NCBI GenBank assembly: GCA_021648485.1
Contig: JAKISS010000032.1
Span: 1 to 33,726, forward strand
Direction: 5' to 3'
From: Gammaproteobacteria bacterium
GTDB taxonomy: Bacteria > Pseudomonadota > Gammaproteobacteria > SZUA-152
Length of the DNA: 33,726 nt
Shown piece by piece: positions 27,689 through 33,457 of the stretch. Both the position numbers and the translations under genes were made by a program. Below the pieces are notes generated by a model. The model was given only the letters and a program-made list of their open reading frames with translations, did not search any database and was not told the origin of the DNA. The stretch's first letter is position 1. Each line of letters opens with the position of its first letter.

Positions 27689-28474
27689 ATGCAAATTTTT
27701 GCCAGCCATTTAAGTAAAATTTTTTCCCGAAAAGAACAGCGAACCGTTGCTTATGAAAATCTGAATTTTAAAATCAAGCAAGGCGAATTTTTTTGCATCC
27801 TTGGCCCCAGCGGTTGTGGTAAAACCAGCTTGCTGCGCACTATTGCAGGCCTGGAAACGGCAACATCCGGTGAGCTGAATATTCAGCCACTGAATGCTTC
27901 CAAGTCTGGCAGTATTGGCATGGTGTTTCAGGAGCATGGTTTATTCCCATGGATGACGACACGCAACAATATTCGGTTTCTGTTGGAAAATAACGTACAT
28001 ATGGTTAATCGTGATCTCGATGCCATTGTTGATGAATTTATTGATCTGGTTGGATTAACAACATTTGCAGATTATTTCCCGCATCAATTGTCTGGTGGTA
28101 TGCGCCAACGTGTCAGCATTGCTCGCAGCTTTGCCAACGAGCCAGACCTCCTGCTTATGGATGAACCATTTGTGTTTCTTGATTACCAGACACGTTGTGC
28201 ATTGCATGGCCTGTTGCTGGACATCTGGCAACGTAAAAAAAAGACCCTGGTGTTTGTCACTCATGATATTGAAGAAGCCGTTTTTCTCGCCGACCGGGTG
28301 CTGGTAATGAGCGCCCATCCGGGCACGGTAAAAAGTATCATTGATATTAATCTACCGCGACCACGGGAATTTTTAACTCTGCGTAAACTACCTGTGTACC
28401 AGGATCAAGTTAGCGAACTCATGGAATTGTTGCGTGAAGAATGTGAGCCTTTTAAGAACAATCAATCTGCCTGA
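27689..28474 (+). CDS. ABC transporter ATP-binding protein (SsuB/TauB-like)
   Basis: 261 residues from ATG 27689; the frame extends upstream into the preceding gene but that part is not conserved. Walker A is GPSGCGKT (39-46), Q-loop near 81 (VFQEHGLFPWMT), signature LSGGMRQR (134-141), Walker B LLLMDEP (155-161) and the switch His 192 (FVTHDIEEAV). It powers uptake by the neighbouring permease and receptor. It follows the receptor gene by 19 bp, and its TGA overlaps the permease ATG (TGATG), so the two are translationally coupled. Confidence 0.94.
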   Translation: MQIFASHLSKIFSRKEQRTVAYENLNFKIKQGEFFCILGPSGCGKTSLLRTIAGLETATSGELNIQPLNASKSGSIGMVFQEHGLFPWMTTRNNIRFLLENNVHMVNRDLDAIVDEFIDLVGLTTFADYFPHQLSGGMRQRVSIARSFANEPDLLLMDEPFVFLDYQTRCALHGLLLDIWQRKKKTLVFVTHDIEEAVFLADRVLVMSAHPGTVKSIIDINLPRPREFLTLRKLPVYQDQVSELMELLREECEPFKNNQSA

Positions 28475-29232
28475 TGCTTAAAAACCGCTATTTTTGGTTG
28501 TTTATGTCACCGTTGAGTGTTTTATTGCTATGGGAAACAAGTACCCGTAGTGGCTTGTTGGATGCCCGGTTTTTCCCTGCACCCAGCGCCATTTTTTATT
28601 ACTTGATATTCACCAGTCCCGGCGAAGGTTTGTGGGCAGACATCAGTGCCAGCCTCTATCGTATTTTCTGGGGTTATCTCGCAGGCTGTGCCAGCGGTAT
28701 TGCCCTGGGTGTGACCATGGGCCTTAACCATACCGTGCGTATGATGATTTATCCGCTAGTGGCCTTGCTTTATCCCATACCCAAAATTGCCATTCTGCCG
28801 CTGATCATGCTTATTTTTGGCATTGGTGAAATGTCCAAAATTGTGGTCGTTGCCATTGGCAGTTTCTTTTTGGTGCTGATCAATACCCTGCATGGTGTAG
28901 ACAGCGTAGCAAAAATTTATCACGACGTTGCGCAAGTCTATCGCATCAAAAAACATAATTTTGTACTACGGGTGATTTTACCCGGCGCATTACCCGCTAT
29001 TTTTACCGGCCTGAAACTGGCTATTGGTTATAGCTTGGTTATCGTAGTGGCTGCGGAGTTTTCCGGTGCTGATGCCGGTATTGGTTATTTGATCTGGCAA
29101 TCGTGGGAAACTTTTTCCATCAAGGCCATGTATGCAGGCATTTTTGTGATTGGTGCTTTGGGGCTTGCTTTCTCTCTGACACTTAGCTTTTTTGAGCGGC
29201 GTCTGACACCTTGGCGTGATAACGATAAATAG
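28474..29232 (+). CDS. ABC transporter permease (SsuC/TauC-like)
   Basis: 252 residues with about six hydrophobic segments. The BPD_transp_1 signature region (EAA-loop) is visible at YRIKKHNFVLRVILPGALPA followed by IFTGLKLAIGYSLVIVVAAE. The motif FSGADAGIGYLIWQSWETFS is typical of the SsuC/TauC/ThiX subfamily. It forms the inner-membrane pore of the importer. Last gene of the operon; the integron lies 200 bp downstream in convergent orientation. Confidence 0.93.
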   Translation: MLKNRYFWLFMSPLSVLLLWETSTRSGLLDARFFPAPSAIFYYLIFTSPGEGLWADISASLYRIFWGYLAGCASGIALGVTMGLNHTVRMMIYPLVALLYPIPKIAILPLIMLIFGIGEMSKIVVVAIGSFFLVLINTLHGVDSVAKIYHDVAQVYRIKKHNFVLRVILPGALPAIFTGLKLAIGYSLVIVVAAEFSGADAGIGYLIWQSWETFSIKAMYAGIFVIGALGLAFSLTLSFFERRLTPWRDNDK

Positions 29233-29449
29233 ATGTGCGATCAGGGTAAATGCCCAAGGCAATCGCCCTCTACGGGACAGTAAGCCTGTTCTTTACTTTA
29301 CCCCATTAGATCCACGTCTTGCATGTGCCCTACAGGCTCGACTAATTGAAGCAGGAAAAATAGCCTTCGTGCAACATCTGCGTTTTACGCACCCAGCGGC
29401 TTTATCACTTTTCGATAACAGCATAAAAATAATTAACAAGCCTGCTTAA
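29216..29449 (+). CDS. Possible small hypothetical ORF between the ABC operon and intI
   Basis: A 77-codon frame beginning with GTG inside the last codons of the permease gene and ending 17 bases inside the convergent integrase gene. The middle (LDPRLACALQARLIEAGKIA, then FVQHLRFTHPAALSLFDN) has a protein-like composition, but I recognise no family. It lacks a ribosome site and a convincing start. It may be the remnant of a gene cut by arrival of the integron or a chance frame. No other gene is seen in 29233-29432. Confidence 0.2.
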   Translation: MITINRCAIRVNAQGNRPLRDSKPVLYFTPLDPRLACALQARLIEAGKIAFVQHLRFTHPAALSLFDNSIKIINKPA

Positions 29450-30458
29450 CCTGATGTCCATCCCCTTTACCCGCACTGACCTCCGTTGCCATTCCCAACA
29501 TGCGCGTCAAAGGACTACGTACCGCATTGCCGCCACGCTGTAAAACATGAGTATAAATCTGGGTTGTCTTTACGTCTTTATGCCCCAAAAGATCTTGTAC
29601 CGTACGAATATCATAACCATCTTCCAGCAGGTGCGTAGCAAAAGAATGTCGGAATGTATGGCAAGAACCTTTTTTGTGTACCCCCGCCTGCTGGATGGCC
29701 CGTTTTACTGCCCGCTGCACACTCGTTTCGTAGAGATGATGTCGGCGTCGCTGACCAGAAACCGGATCAATAGAAAGTCGTGGTGCCGCAAACAGAAACT
29801 GCCAGTGCAGACTTTTGGCTTCCGCCGGATACTTTTTCGCCAAAGCATAGGGCATTTGCACTTCGCCATAGCCATCTGCCAGATCCTGCTGATGGAATGC
29901 ATGCACACGTTCCATTGCCCTACGCAAATCGGGCACAAGATGCTCGGGAATAATTGTCACCCGATCCTTTCCACCTTTACCGCTACGCACGACAATGGCA
30001 AGGCGCTCAAAATCGACATCCTTCAACCGGAGGCGCAGAGCCTCCATCAATCGCAAACCGCTGCCGTATAACAAAGAAGCGACAAGATGATACGGTTGAT
30101 CCAGTGGGCAAAAAATAGCCCGGATTTCCTCGCGGGAAAAAACCACCGGGATACGCCGCGATTGCTTCGCACGCACCACGCCATTGGTATTTTCAAAAGG
30201 TCTCTCAAGCACCTGCTTATAGAGAAAAACCAACGCATTGAAAGCCTGGTTTTGGGTAGAGGCAGAAACTTGCCGGTTGACAGCCAGAAAGCTGAGGAAA
30301 GCGGAAACCTCTGGTTCCGACATCTCCGCCGGATGTCGCAGATGGTGAAAGCGAATAAAAAATCGTATCCAGTAACAGTATGCTTTTTCAGTCTTGCGGC
30401 TGTAATGTCGTACCCTGATGGCAGTCTTGACCTGATCCATTAAGCGTAATTCCTGCAT
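29433..30458 (-). CDS. intI: Integron integrase IntI (tyrosine recombinase)
   Basis: 341 residues from ATG 30458, which has AAAGGA eight bases upstream; an upstream ATG at 30485 falls inside the LexA box and is less likely. Tyrosine-recombinase residues are R136 (YGSGLRLMEAL), K161 (GKGGKDRV), H267-x-x-R270 (HTFRHSFATHLL), H293 (LLGHKDV) and Y302 (TQIYTHVL), each at a constant offset of ten from the IntI1 numbering I recall. The integron-specific insertion (about 203-225, ALAKKYPAEAKSLHWQFLFA) is present, which separates IntI from XerC/D. It cuts attI and folded bottom-strand attC sites to add and excise cassettes. The gene appears intact. Confidence 0.96.
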   Translation of the reverse strand: MQELRLMDQVKTAIRVRHYSRKTEKAYCYWIRFFIRFHHLRHPAEMSEPEVSAFLSFLAVNRQVSASTQNQAFNALVFLYKQVLERPFENTNGVVRAKQSRRIPVVFSREEIRAIFCPLDQPYHLVASLLYGSGLRLMEALRLRLKDVDFERLAIVVRSGKGGKDRVTIIPEHLVPDLRRAMERVHAFHQQDLADGYGEVQMPYALAKKYPAEAKSLHWQFLFAAPRLSIDPVSGQRRRHHLYETSVQRAVKRAIQQAGVHKKGSCHTFRHSFATHLLEDGYDIRTVQDLLGHKDVKTTQIYTHVLQRGGNAVRSPLTRMLGMATEVSAGKGDGHQVKQAC

Positions 30459-30473
30459 TATTTTTATCCTTTT

Positions 30474-30493
30474 AGCTGTATCCATACACAGTA
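30474..30493 (-). promoter_or_regulatory. LexA-box match in the intI promoter
   Basis: The palindromic core CTGT-N8-ACAG (30476-30491) fits the gammaproteobacterial SOS box exactly, with A/T flanks. It lies 16-35 bases upstream of the intI start codon, just after the candidate promoter, where bound LexA would block transcription. Known integron integrases in several bacteria are SOS-controlled through such a site. Binding is inferred. Confidence 0.75.
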
Positions 30494-30495
30494 TT

Positions 30496-30524
30496 ATTGA
30501 ATAACATAAAAGTGATGTAGTCAA
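30496..30524 (-). promoter_or_regulatory. Candidate intI promoter
   Basis: On the minus strand, TTGACT (30519-30524) and TTCAAT (30496-30501) are spaced by 17 bp. The -35 matches consensus at five positions and the -10 at four. Transcription would begin at the LexA box and continue to the intI start at 30458. Confidence 0.45.
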
Positions 30525-30624
30525 GCAGTACGCCTTGATATTGGGTGGATATTGCTTGAGACGACATTAAATATTTGTTTTTAAACAAGTTGCAGAGCCA
30601 TATTTTCACCCGATATCCCGACGA

Positions 30625-30854
30625 TATCCGGCGCATGCCGTAAAACCCCCTAAAATCACCAATATCACGGCGTACGCCGGATAATTACCCATACCTCTTG
30701 TGCAGGTTTGAAAAGTGCATGATAATCGGGGTGATATGAGTGAACGTTTAAAAGATAAAAAAAGACATAGACGGCTTAAGCCGGATATTAACCCCGCAGC
30801 GGACAATATCCAGCGTATGCAGCTATTTTCACGTTATCCGGCGGAGGCCGGATA
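30625..30854. repeat. Cluster of five copies of an 8-mer (GCCGGATA / TATCCGGC) in the attI region
   Basis: Exact copies are at 30625-30632 (minus), 30676-30683 (plus), 30780-30787 (plus), 30835-30842 (minus) and 30847-30854 (plus); a one-mismatch copy is at 30807-30814. Two plus copies extend to the 12-mer GCCGGATATTAA (30780-30791 and 30847-30858). TATTTTCAC also occurs twice (30601-30609, 30824-30832), each just before a minus copy. The array flanks the candidate cassette promoter. Likely protein-binding sites (IntI accessory sites or a regulator); this is inference. Confidence 0.8.
30698..30726 (+). promoter_or_regulatory. Candidate cassette promoter (Pc)
   Basis: TTGTGC (30698-30703) and GATAAT (30721-30726) are separated by 17 bp and point into the cassette array. 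The -10 matches five of six consensus bases; the -35 only three. It lies between repeated 8-mers, and a start near 30733 would precede the small ORF at 30736 and cassette 1. Confidence 0.35.
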
Positions 30855-30858
30855 TTAA
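30736..30858 (+). CDS. Possible 40-codon leader ORF running into attI
   Basis: ATG 30736 is preceded by GGGGTG at short spacing. It encodes a 40-residue, very basic N-terminus (MSERLKDKKRHRRLKPDIN) and stops at the TAA within the second GCCGGATATTAA repeat, three bases before the attI core. No homologue is known to me. Class 1 integrons have a short attI ORF that boosts translation of the first cassette, so a leader role is conceivable. It may equally be a chance frame. Confidence 0.25.
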   Translation: MSERLKDKKRHRRLKPDINPAADNIQRMQLFSRYPAEAGY

Positions 30859-30867
30859 GAGTTAGCC
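30800..30867 (+). other. attI: attI recombination site (right end fixed at the core GTTAGCC)
   Basis: The core GTTAGCC is at 30861-30867; cleavage between G and TT puts the cassette start at 30862. The first cassette's R'' box (GGCTAAC, 31597-31603) is its exact complement, confirming the junction. A perfect palindrome, TATCCGGC-GGAG-GCCGGATA (30835-30854), lies six bases upstream of the core. The left limit of attI is arbitrary here; IntI accessory sites probably lie among the repeats described above. Confidence 0.8.
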
Positions 30868-31688
30868 GTAAATAATCGAGAACATAATATGGACATAGCA
30901 TCAATAATTAATCAGGTTTCTGAAGAAAGGGCAAAAGATGCCCTTCAATATTTTCTCGAGCAATACACCAGCCCTGCCTTTGGAGCATTGCCTAAAAACG
31001 AAGTTGAATTAATTGTTCTCAATGTTTTAGAGAAGCTTGGGGCAACGGGTAGTGAACCTGAAGTATATGAACTTGTATCAAAATTAAGAATTACTAGGTC
31101 AAAAGCTAGAAACCTTATATATGATAGAGAGCTTAGAAAATCATCAGAATCAGATCTAGACGACAAAGTTAAAATATTACTCAAAAAACCATTAATTCAA
31201 AAAAATGGTGAACTCTATACTCTTGAAGTTGAAAACCCCCTTGTATCTGATCACCTAAGATCAAAAGTTCAGAAACTTGGTTATGTATCAGATGGGTCAT
31301 TTTCTCCAAGCATAATAAAACTTGGTTTAGAGGCAATCTCTGCATTAATTGAGTCTTATTTAACAGATAATGAAAGAGCACAGATTAAAAACGTATTAGT
31401 ACAAGCTGGCGCACCTGACGCATCATTCAGAGGTGTTCTAAAATCAACTTTCAAGAAAATTGCAAGTAAGGTTGCTTCTGAATCAGGCGAGGCTCTTATG
31501 GATAAAGCCTCTGAGTTCTTTGGCCCAATCGTAGATGCTGGTATAGAGCAAATAACTGAGAAAGTCGGAGAGTTATTTGATAATGAAGAACAAAACGGCT
31601 AACAAATTCATCCAGCGGACAGTCAAAAGCGTCGCGATTTTTGCAAAGCAAAAAATCGCGCCACTTTCGCCTGCCGCTGATGAAGGCG
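30862..31688 (+). mobile_element. Integron cassette 1
   Basis: 827 bp from the attI core to the G|TT of the next core. It carries one ORF (30889-31602) whose stop codon lies in the R'' box, and the 98-bp attC. It is the cassette nearest the integrase, and so the one best placed for expression and probably the most recently inserted. Confidence 0.9.
30889..31602 (+). CDS. Unrecognised 237-aa cassette protein
   Basis: 237 residues, no family recognised. It is mostly helical and charged. The N-terminal half (EVELIVLNVLEKLGATGSEP then LRITRSKARNLIYDRELRK) reads like a helix-turn-helix or adaptor domain; a middle part (LEVENPLVSDHLRSKVQKLG) follows, and the C-terminal 60 residues are amphipathic helices (FKKIASKVASESGEALMDKA, FFGPIVDAGIEQITEKVGEL). 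No signal peptide or transmembrane segment is obvious. It is AT-rich compared with the chromosome, with rare-codon use (AGA, ATA), pointing to transfer. The ribosome site is weak. It fills the whole first cassette, so it acts alone or with host proteins. Confidence 0.85.
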   Translation: MDIASIINQVSEERAKDALQYFLEQYTSPAFGALPKNEVELIVLNVLEKLGATGSEPEVYELVSKLRITRSKARNLIYDRELRKSSESDLDDKVKILLKKPLIQKNGELYTLEVENPLVSDHLRSKVQKLGYVSDGSFSPSIIKLGLEAISALIESYLTDNERAQIKNVLVQAGAPDASFRGVLKSTFKKIASKVASESGEALMDKASEFFGPIVDAGIEQITEKVGELFDNEEQNG

Positions 31689-31694
31689 TTATGC
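31597..31694 (+). other. attC: attC site of cassette 1
   Basis: 98 bp. R'' GGCTAAC (31597-31603) and R' GTTATGC (31688-31694). The L'' arm TTCATCCAGCGG pairs with L' CCGCTGATGAA leaving one extrahelical C. The variable centre contains a long hairpin around GCGATTTTTGC-AAA-GCAAAAAATCGC. This folding pattern is what IntI recognises on the bottom strand. Confidence 0.92.
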
Positions 31695-31712
31695 CGCAAA
31701 GGACAATGCACA

Positions 31713-31949
31713 GTGAAAACAACGAAATATTTTCAATCATTGAGCAGTAGGCCGGATCGCGCGAACATAAAGCATGAATGGATTGTGTACGTTGTAGAAA
31801 ATCCAGAACGTGAACATATCCAGGCCGATGGTAGAATCCGACGCTGGGCAAAGATTGAAGAGGCTGGAGGAAAATATCTGCGGGTTATCCTGCTTCCTGA
31901 CAGGGAGACGATACATAATGCATTCTTTGATAGAGGATATAAGCCATGA
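31713..31949 (+). CDS. DUF4258-like small protein, probable toxin partner
   Basis: 78 residues from the GTG at 31713, 24 bases into the cassette. The frame extends upstream but that would run through the cassette junction. The sequence HEWIVYVVENPEREHIQADG and IRRWAKIEEAGGKYLRVILL resembles DUF4258, a small beta-rich fold often paired with DUF2283 and regarded as toxin-like. The stop overlaps the next start as ATGA (31946), so translation is coupled. Family call is moderate; toxicity is inferred from the pairing only. Confidence 0.7.
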   Translation: MKTTKYFQSLSSRPDRANIKHEWIVYVVENPEREHIQADGRIRRWAKIEEAGGKYLRVILLPDRETIHNAFFDRGYKP

Positions 31950-32143
31950 AAGTAAAATATTTCGATGACACAGATACTTTGTATATTGAGTTTCGTGACT
32001 CCGATATTGTGGAATCGAGGGATTTAGATGAGAACACCATTCTTGATCTGGATGCAGAAGGTAATGTATGCGCCATTACTTTCGAGCATGCAAGTCAGCG
32101 CACGGATGTAAGTCATTTGACGGTAGAAGGTATTGCGGCATAA
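31946..32143 (+). CDS. DUF2283 domain protein, probable antitoxin partner
   Basis: 65 residues, essentially one DUF2283 domain: MKVKYFDDTDTLYIEFRD, then VESRDLDENTILDLDAEGN and ITFEHASQRTDVSHLTVEG. It overlaps the preceding gene by four bases, the typical toxin-antitoxin arrangement. The stop codon lies inside the R'' box of the attC. Acidic composition would suit an antitoxin. Function is inferred. Confidence 0.85.
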   Translation: MKVKYFDDTDTLYIEFRDSDIVESRDLDENTILDLDAEGNVCAITFEHASQRTDVSHLTVEGIAA

Positions 32144-32218
32144 CAATCGCATTGAGTTCGCGCCCTTCCAGGGCGCCGGACCTCGCTTACGCTCGGCCGC
32201 TCATGCGCAACGTTAGCA
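32138..32218 (+). other. attC: attC site of cassette 2
   Basis: 81 bp. R'' GCATAAC (32138-32144), R' GTTAGCA (32212-32218). The arm CGCATTGAG pairs with CTCATGCG leaving one extrahelical T. The inner stem contains GCGCCC-TTCCA-GGGCGC. Its sequence family differs from attC1 and attC3, so the cassettes have different sources. Confidence 0.9.
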
Positions 32219-32272
32219 CCACAATAATAAACAAGTATGGCTATTTAGCCATATAGGTGTTATATTTATCCC

Positions 32273-32563
32273 ATGAGTAAGCCAAACTTCGAGTGGGATG
32301 AGGCCAAAAATCAGGAAAACCAACAAAAACATGGAGTTACATTCTATGAAGCGCAGAATGCATTCTTAGATAAAAACCGTGTCATTGCTGAAGACCTGGC
32401 TCACAGCCAGAATGAAAAACGTTATTATTGTTTCGGTCTAAACGCAGACGGGACAGGCATTCTCACCGTTCGGTTTACTTATCGGTCTGGTTGCATCCGT
32501 ATTATCGGTGCAGGTTATTGGCGTAAAGGTAAAAAGATCTATGAGCAAACCAATTCAATATAG
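32273..32563 (+). CDS. brnT: BrnT family toxin
   Basis: 96 residues with the BrnT signature: N-terminal FEWDEAKNQENQQKHGVTFY, EAQNAFLDKNRVIAEDLAHS, and the C-terminal half RYYCFGLNADGTGILTVRFT and CIRIIGAGYWRKGKKIYEQ. BrnT is a RelE-like ribonuclease that inhibits translation. The downstream antitoxin gene overlaps it by 23 bases. The C-terminal catalytic region ends with an extra NSI. Family call is strong. Confidence 0.92.
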   Translation: MSKPNFEWDEAKNQENQQKHGVTFYEAQNAFLDKNRVIAEDLAHSQNEKRYYCFGLNADGTGILTVRFTYRSGCIRIIGAGYWRKGKKIYEQTNSI

Positions 32564-32813
32564 CAATGAGCCATTAGGTGATATAAAGCTTGTGCCTGAT
32601 TTCCTGCCTTCGCCAGAAGAGCTGGCGCTCAAGCAGAAAAATACAAAAGTCACGATCTCGCTCAGCACAGAGAGCGTTGCCTATTTCAAAGATGTCGCCA
32701 AAAAGCATCATATGCAATATCAAAAAATGATACGGCAATTACTTGATGAGTATGTGGCGCACCAAAAAAGTGCTAACAAGGGCATCCAGCGGACGCAAAA
32801 AACGCGCCGCTGA
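32541..32813 (+). CDS. brnA: BrnA-type antitoxin with C-terminus encoded by attC
   Basis: 90 residues from ATG 32541. The central region TKVTISLSTESVAYFKDVAK, KHHMQYQKMIRQLLDEYVAH is a CopG-like ribbon-helix-helix/BrnA module that binds DNA and neutralises BrnT. The codons from 32771 on, giving SANKGIQRTQKTRR, are read from the attC site itself; the stop at 32811-32813 lies just before the R' core. The tail's sequence is thus set by the recombination site. The frame extends 33 bases upstream of the chosen start. Confidence 0.88.
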   Translation: MSKPIQYSNEPLGDIKLVPDFLPSPEELALKQKNTKVTISLSTESVAYFKDVAKKHHMQYQKMIRQLLDEYVAHQKSANKGIQRTQKTRR

Positions 32814-32828
32814 TGCCAAGCGTTGTGT
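32771..32828 (+). other. attC: attC site of cassette 3
   Basis: 58 bp, the shortest here. R'' TGCTAAC (32771-32777), R' GTTGTGT (32822-32828). GGCATCCAGCGG pairs with CCGCTGATGCC leaving one extrahelical C; the loop is A-rich. It shares the ATCCAGCGGAC/CCGCTGATG core with attC1, suggesting a common origin of these two sites. Confidence 0.93.
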
Positions 32829-32842
32829 GTAAAAAGGAAAGC

Positions 32843-32870
32843 TTGACAATAGTGTCATTATTGATACTAT
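32843..32870 (+). promoter_or_regulatory. hicAB promoter with overlapping palindromic operator
   Basis: Perfect -35 TTGACA (32843-32848), 16-bp spacer, -10 TACTAT (32865-32870). The spacer and -10 together form an inverted repeat, ATAGTGTCA-TTAT-TGATACTAT (32849-32870, one mismatch), suited to autorepression by HicB. A start near 32877 would coincide with the hicA ATG, giving a leaderless or near-leaderless mRNA. This cassette carries its own promoter instead of relying on Pc. Confidence 0.8.
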
Positions 32871-32876
32871 ATAGGA

Positions 32877-33131
32877 ATGAGTGGCATAGCTAAAATCATA
32901 AAGGAAATGAAAGCAAACCCCAAAGGGGTACGTTTCAATGATCTTCAAAAGGTTTGTTCACATTATTTCGGTAAACCACGCCAGAGCGGTAGTAGTCATT
33001 GTATCTATAAAACGCCTTGGCCTGGTGATCCGCGTGTAAATATTCAAAACCATAAAGGTAAAGCTAAGCCCTATCAGGTCAGGCAGGTGTTGCTTGCCAT
33101 TGAAAAAATAGAGGTGCATCATGGTTATTGA
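32877..33131 (+). CDS. hicA: HicA-family toxin
   Basis: 84 residues. The HicA signature is clear: NPKGVRFNDLQKVCSHYFGK, PRQSGSSHCIYKTPWPGDPR (catalytic His in GSSH) and NIQNHKGKAKPYQVRQVLLA. HicA is a double-stranded-RNA-binding-fold mRNA interferase. The ATG at 32877 lies six bases after the -10 element; a later ATG at 32907 is possible. It overlaps hicB by 11 bases. Confidence 0.93.
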   Translation: MSGIAKIIKEMKANPKGVRFNDLQKVCSHYFGKPRQSGSSHCIYKTPWPGDPRVNIQNHKGKAKPYQVRQVLLAIEKIEVHHGY

Positions 33132-33450
33132 AAGTGATAAATATACATACCGCGTATTGTGGTCTGATGAAGATGAAGAGTTTATAGGTTTGTGTGCTGA
33201 ATTCCCAAGCCTTAGCTGGCTCGCACCAACCTCCGAAAAAGCATTAAAAGGCATTCGTTCTGTTGTTAAAGATTGCGTTTCAGATATGAGCAAAAACAAA
33301 GAAGAAATACCTTCACCTCTTACCGCGCGTAAATACAGTGGTAAGTTTATGGTTCGTGTACCACCTGAGGTTCATCGTCATCTTGCTATAGAAGCTGCCG
33401 AGTCTGGTGTAAGTTTAAACCGCATCGCCAGCGCAAAGCTTGCGCACTAA
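33121..33450 (+). CDS. hicB: HicB-family antitoxin
   Basis: 109 residues. The N-terminal half (YTYRVLWSDEDEEFIGLCAE, FPSLSWLAPTSEKALKGIRS) is the RNase H-like HicB domain that blocks HicA; the C-terminal half (SGKFMVRVPPEVHRHLAIEA, AESGVSLNRIASAKLAH) is a ribbon-helix-helix DNA-binding domain. It should repress the palindromic promoter upstream. The stop lies just before the broken R'' box. Confidence 0.93.
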   Translation: MVIESDKYTYRVLWSDEDEEFIGLCAEFPSLSWLAPTSEKALKGIRSVVKDCVSDMSKNKEEIPSPLTARKYSGKFMVRVPPEVHRHLAIEAAESGVSLNRIASAKLAH

Positions 33451-33457
33451 ACACACA

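Larger units (their letters stand above)
31689..32212 (+). mobile_element. Integron cassette 2 (DUF4258/DUF2283 pair)
   Basis: 524 bp, left core GTTATGC, R'' GCATAAC (exact complement). It holds two overlapping small genes and an 81-bp attC (32138-32218). Confidence 0.9.
32213..32822 (+). mobile_element. Integron cassette 3 (brnT/brnA)
   Basis: 610 bp, left core GTTAGCA, R'' TGCTAAC (exact complement, 32771-32777). It holds a BrnT-BrnA pair; brnA reads through most of the attC. Confidence 0.9.
32823..33457 (+). mobile_element. Integron cassette 4 (hicA/hicB), attC interrupted
   Basis: From the core GTTGTGT (32822-32828). Its expected R'' ACACAAC is found as ACACAA at 33453-33458 and is then broken by the group II intron end. 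The rest of its attC would lie on the far side of the intron, outside the window. Confidence 0.8.

Noticed and set aside
30606..30806. 66-codon minus-strand frame in the attI region
   Set aside because: No ribosome site, Ser/Leu-rich chance composition, and it runs across the repeat array.
30600..30860. CRISPR-like array from the repeated 8-mer
   Set aside because: The repeats are too short, in both orientations and irregularly spaced, with no cas gene.
31573..31851. 92-codon minus-strand frame across attC1 and cassette 2
   Set aside because: It runs antisense through the recombination site and the plus-strand gene; it is a shadow of the self-complementary attC.
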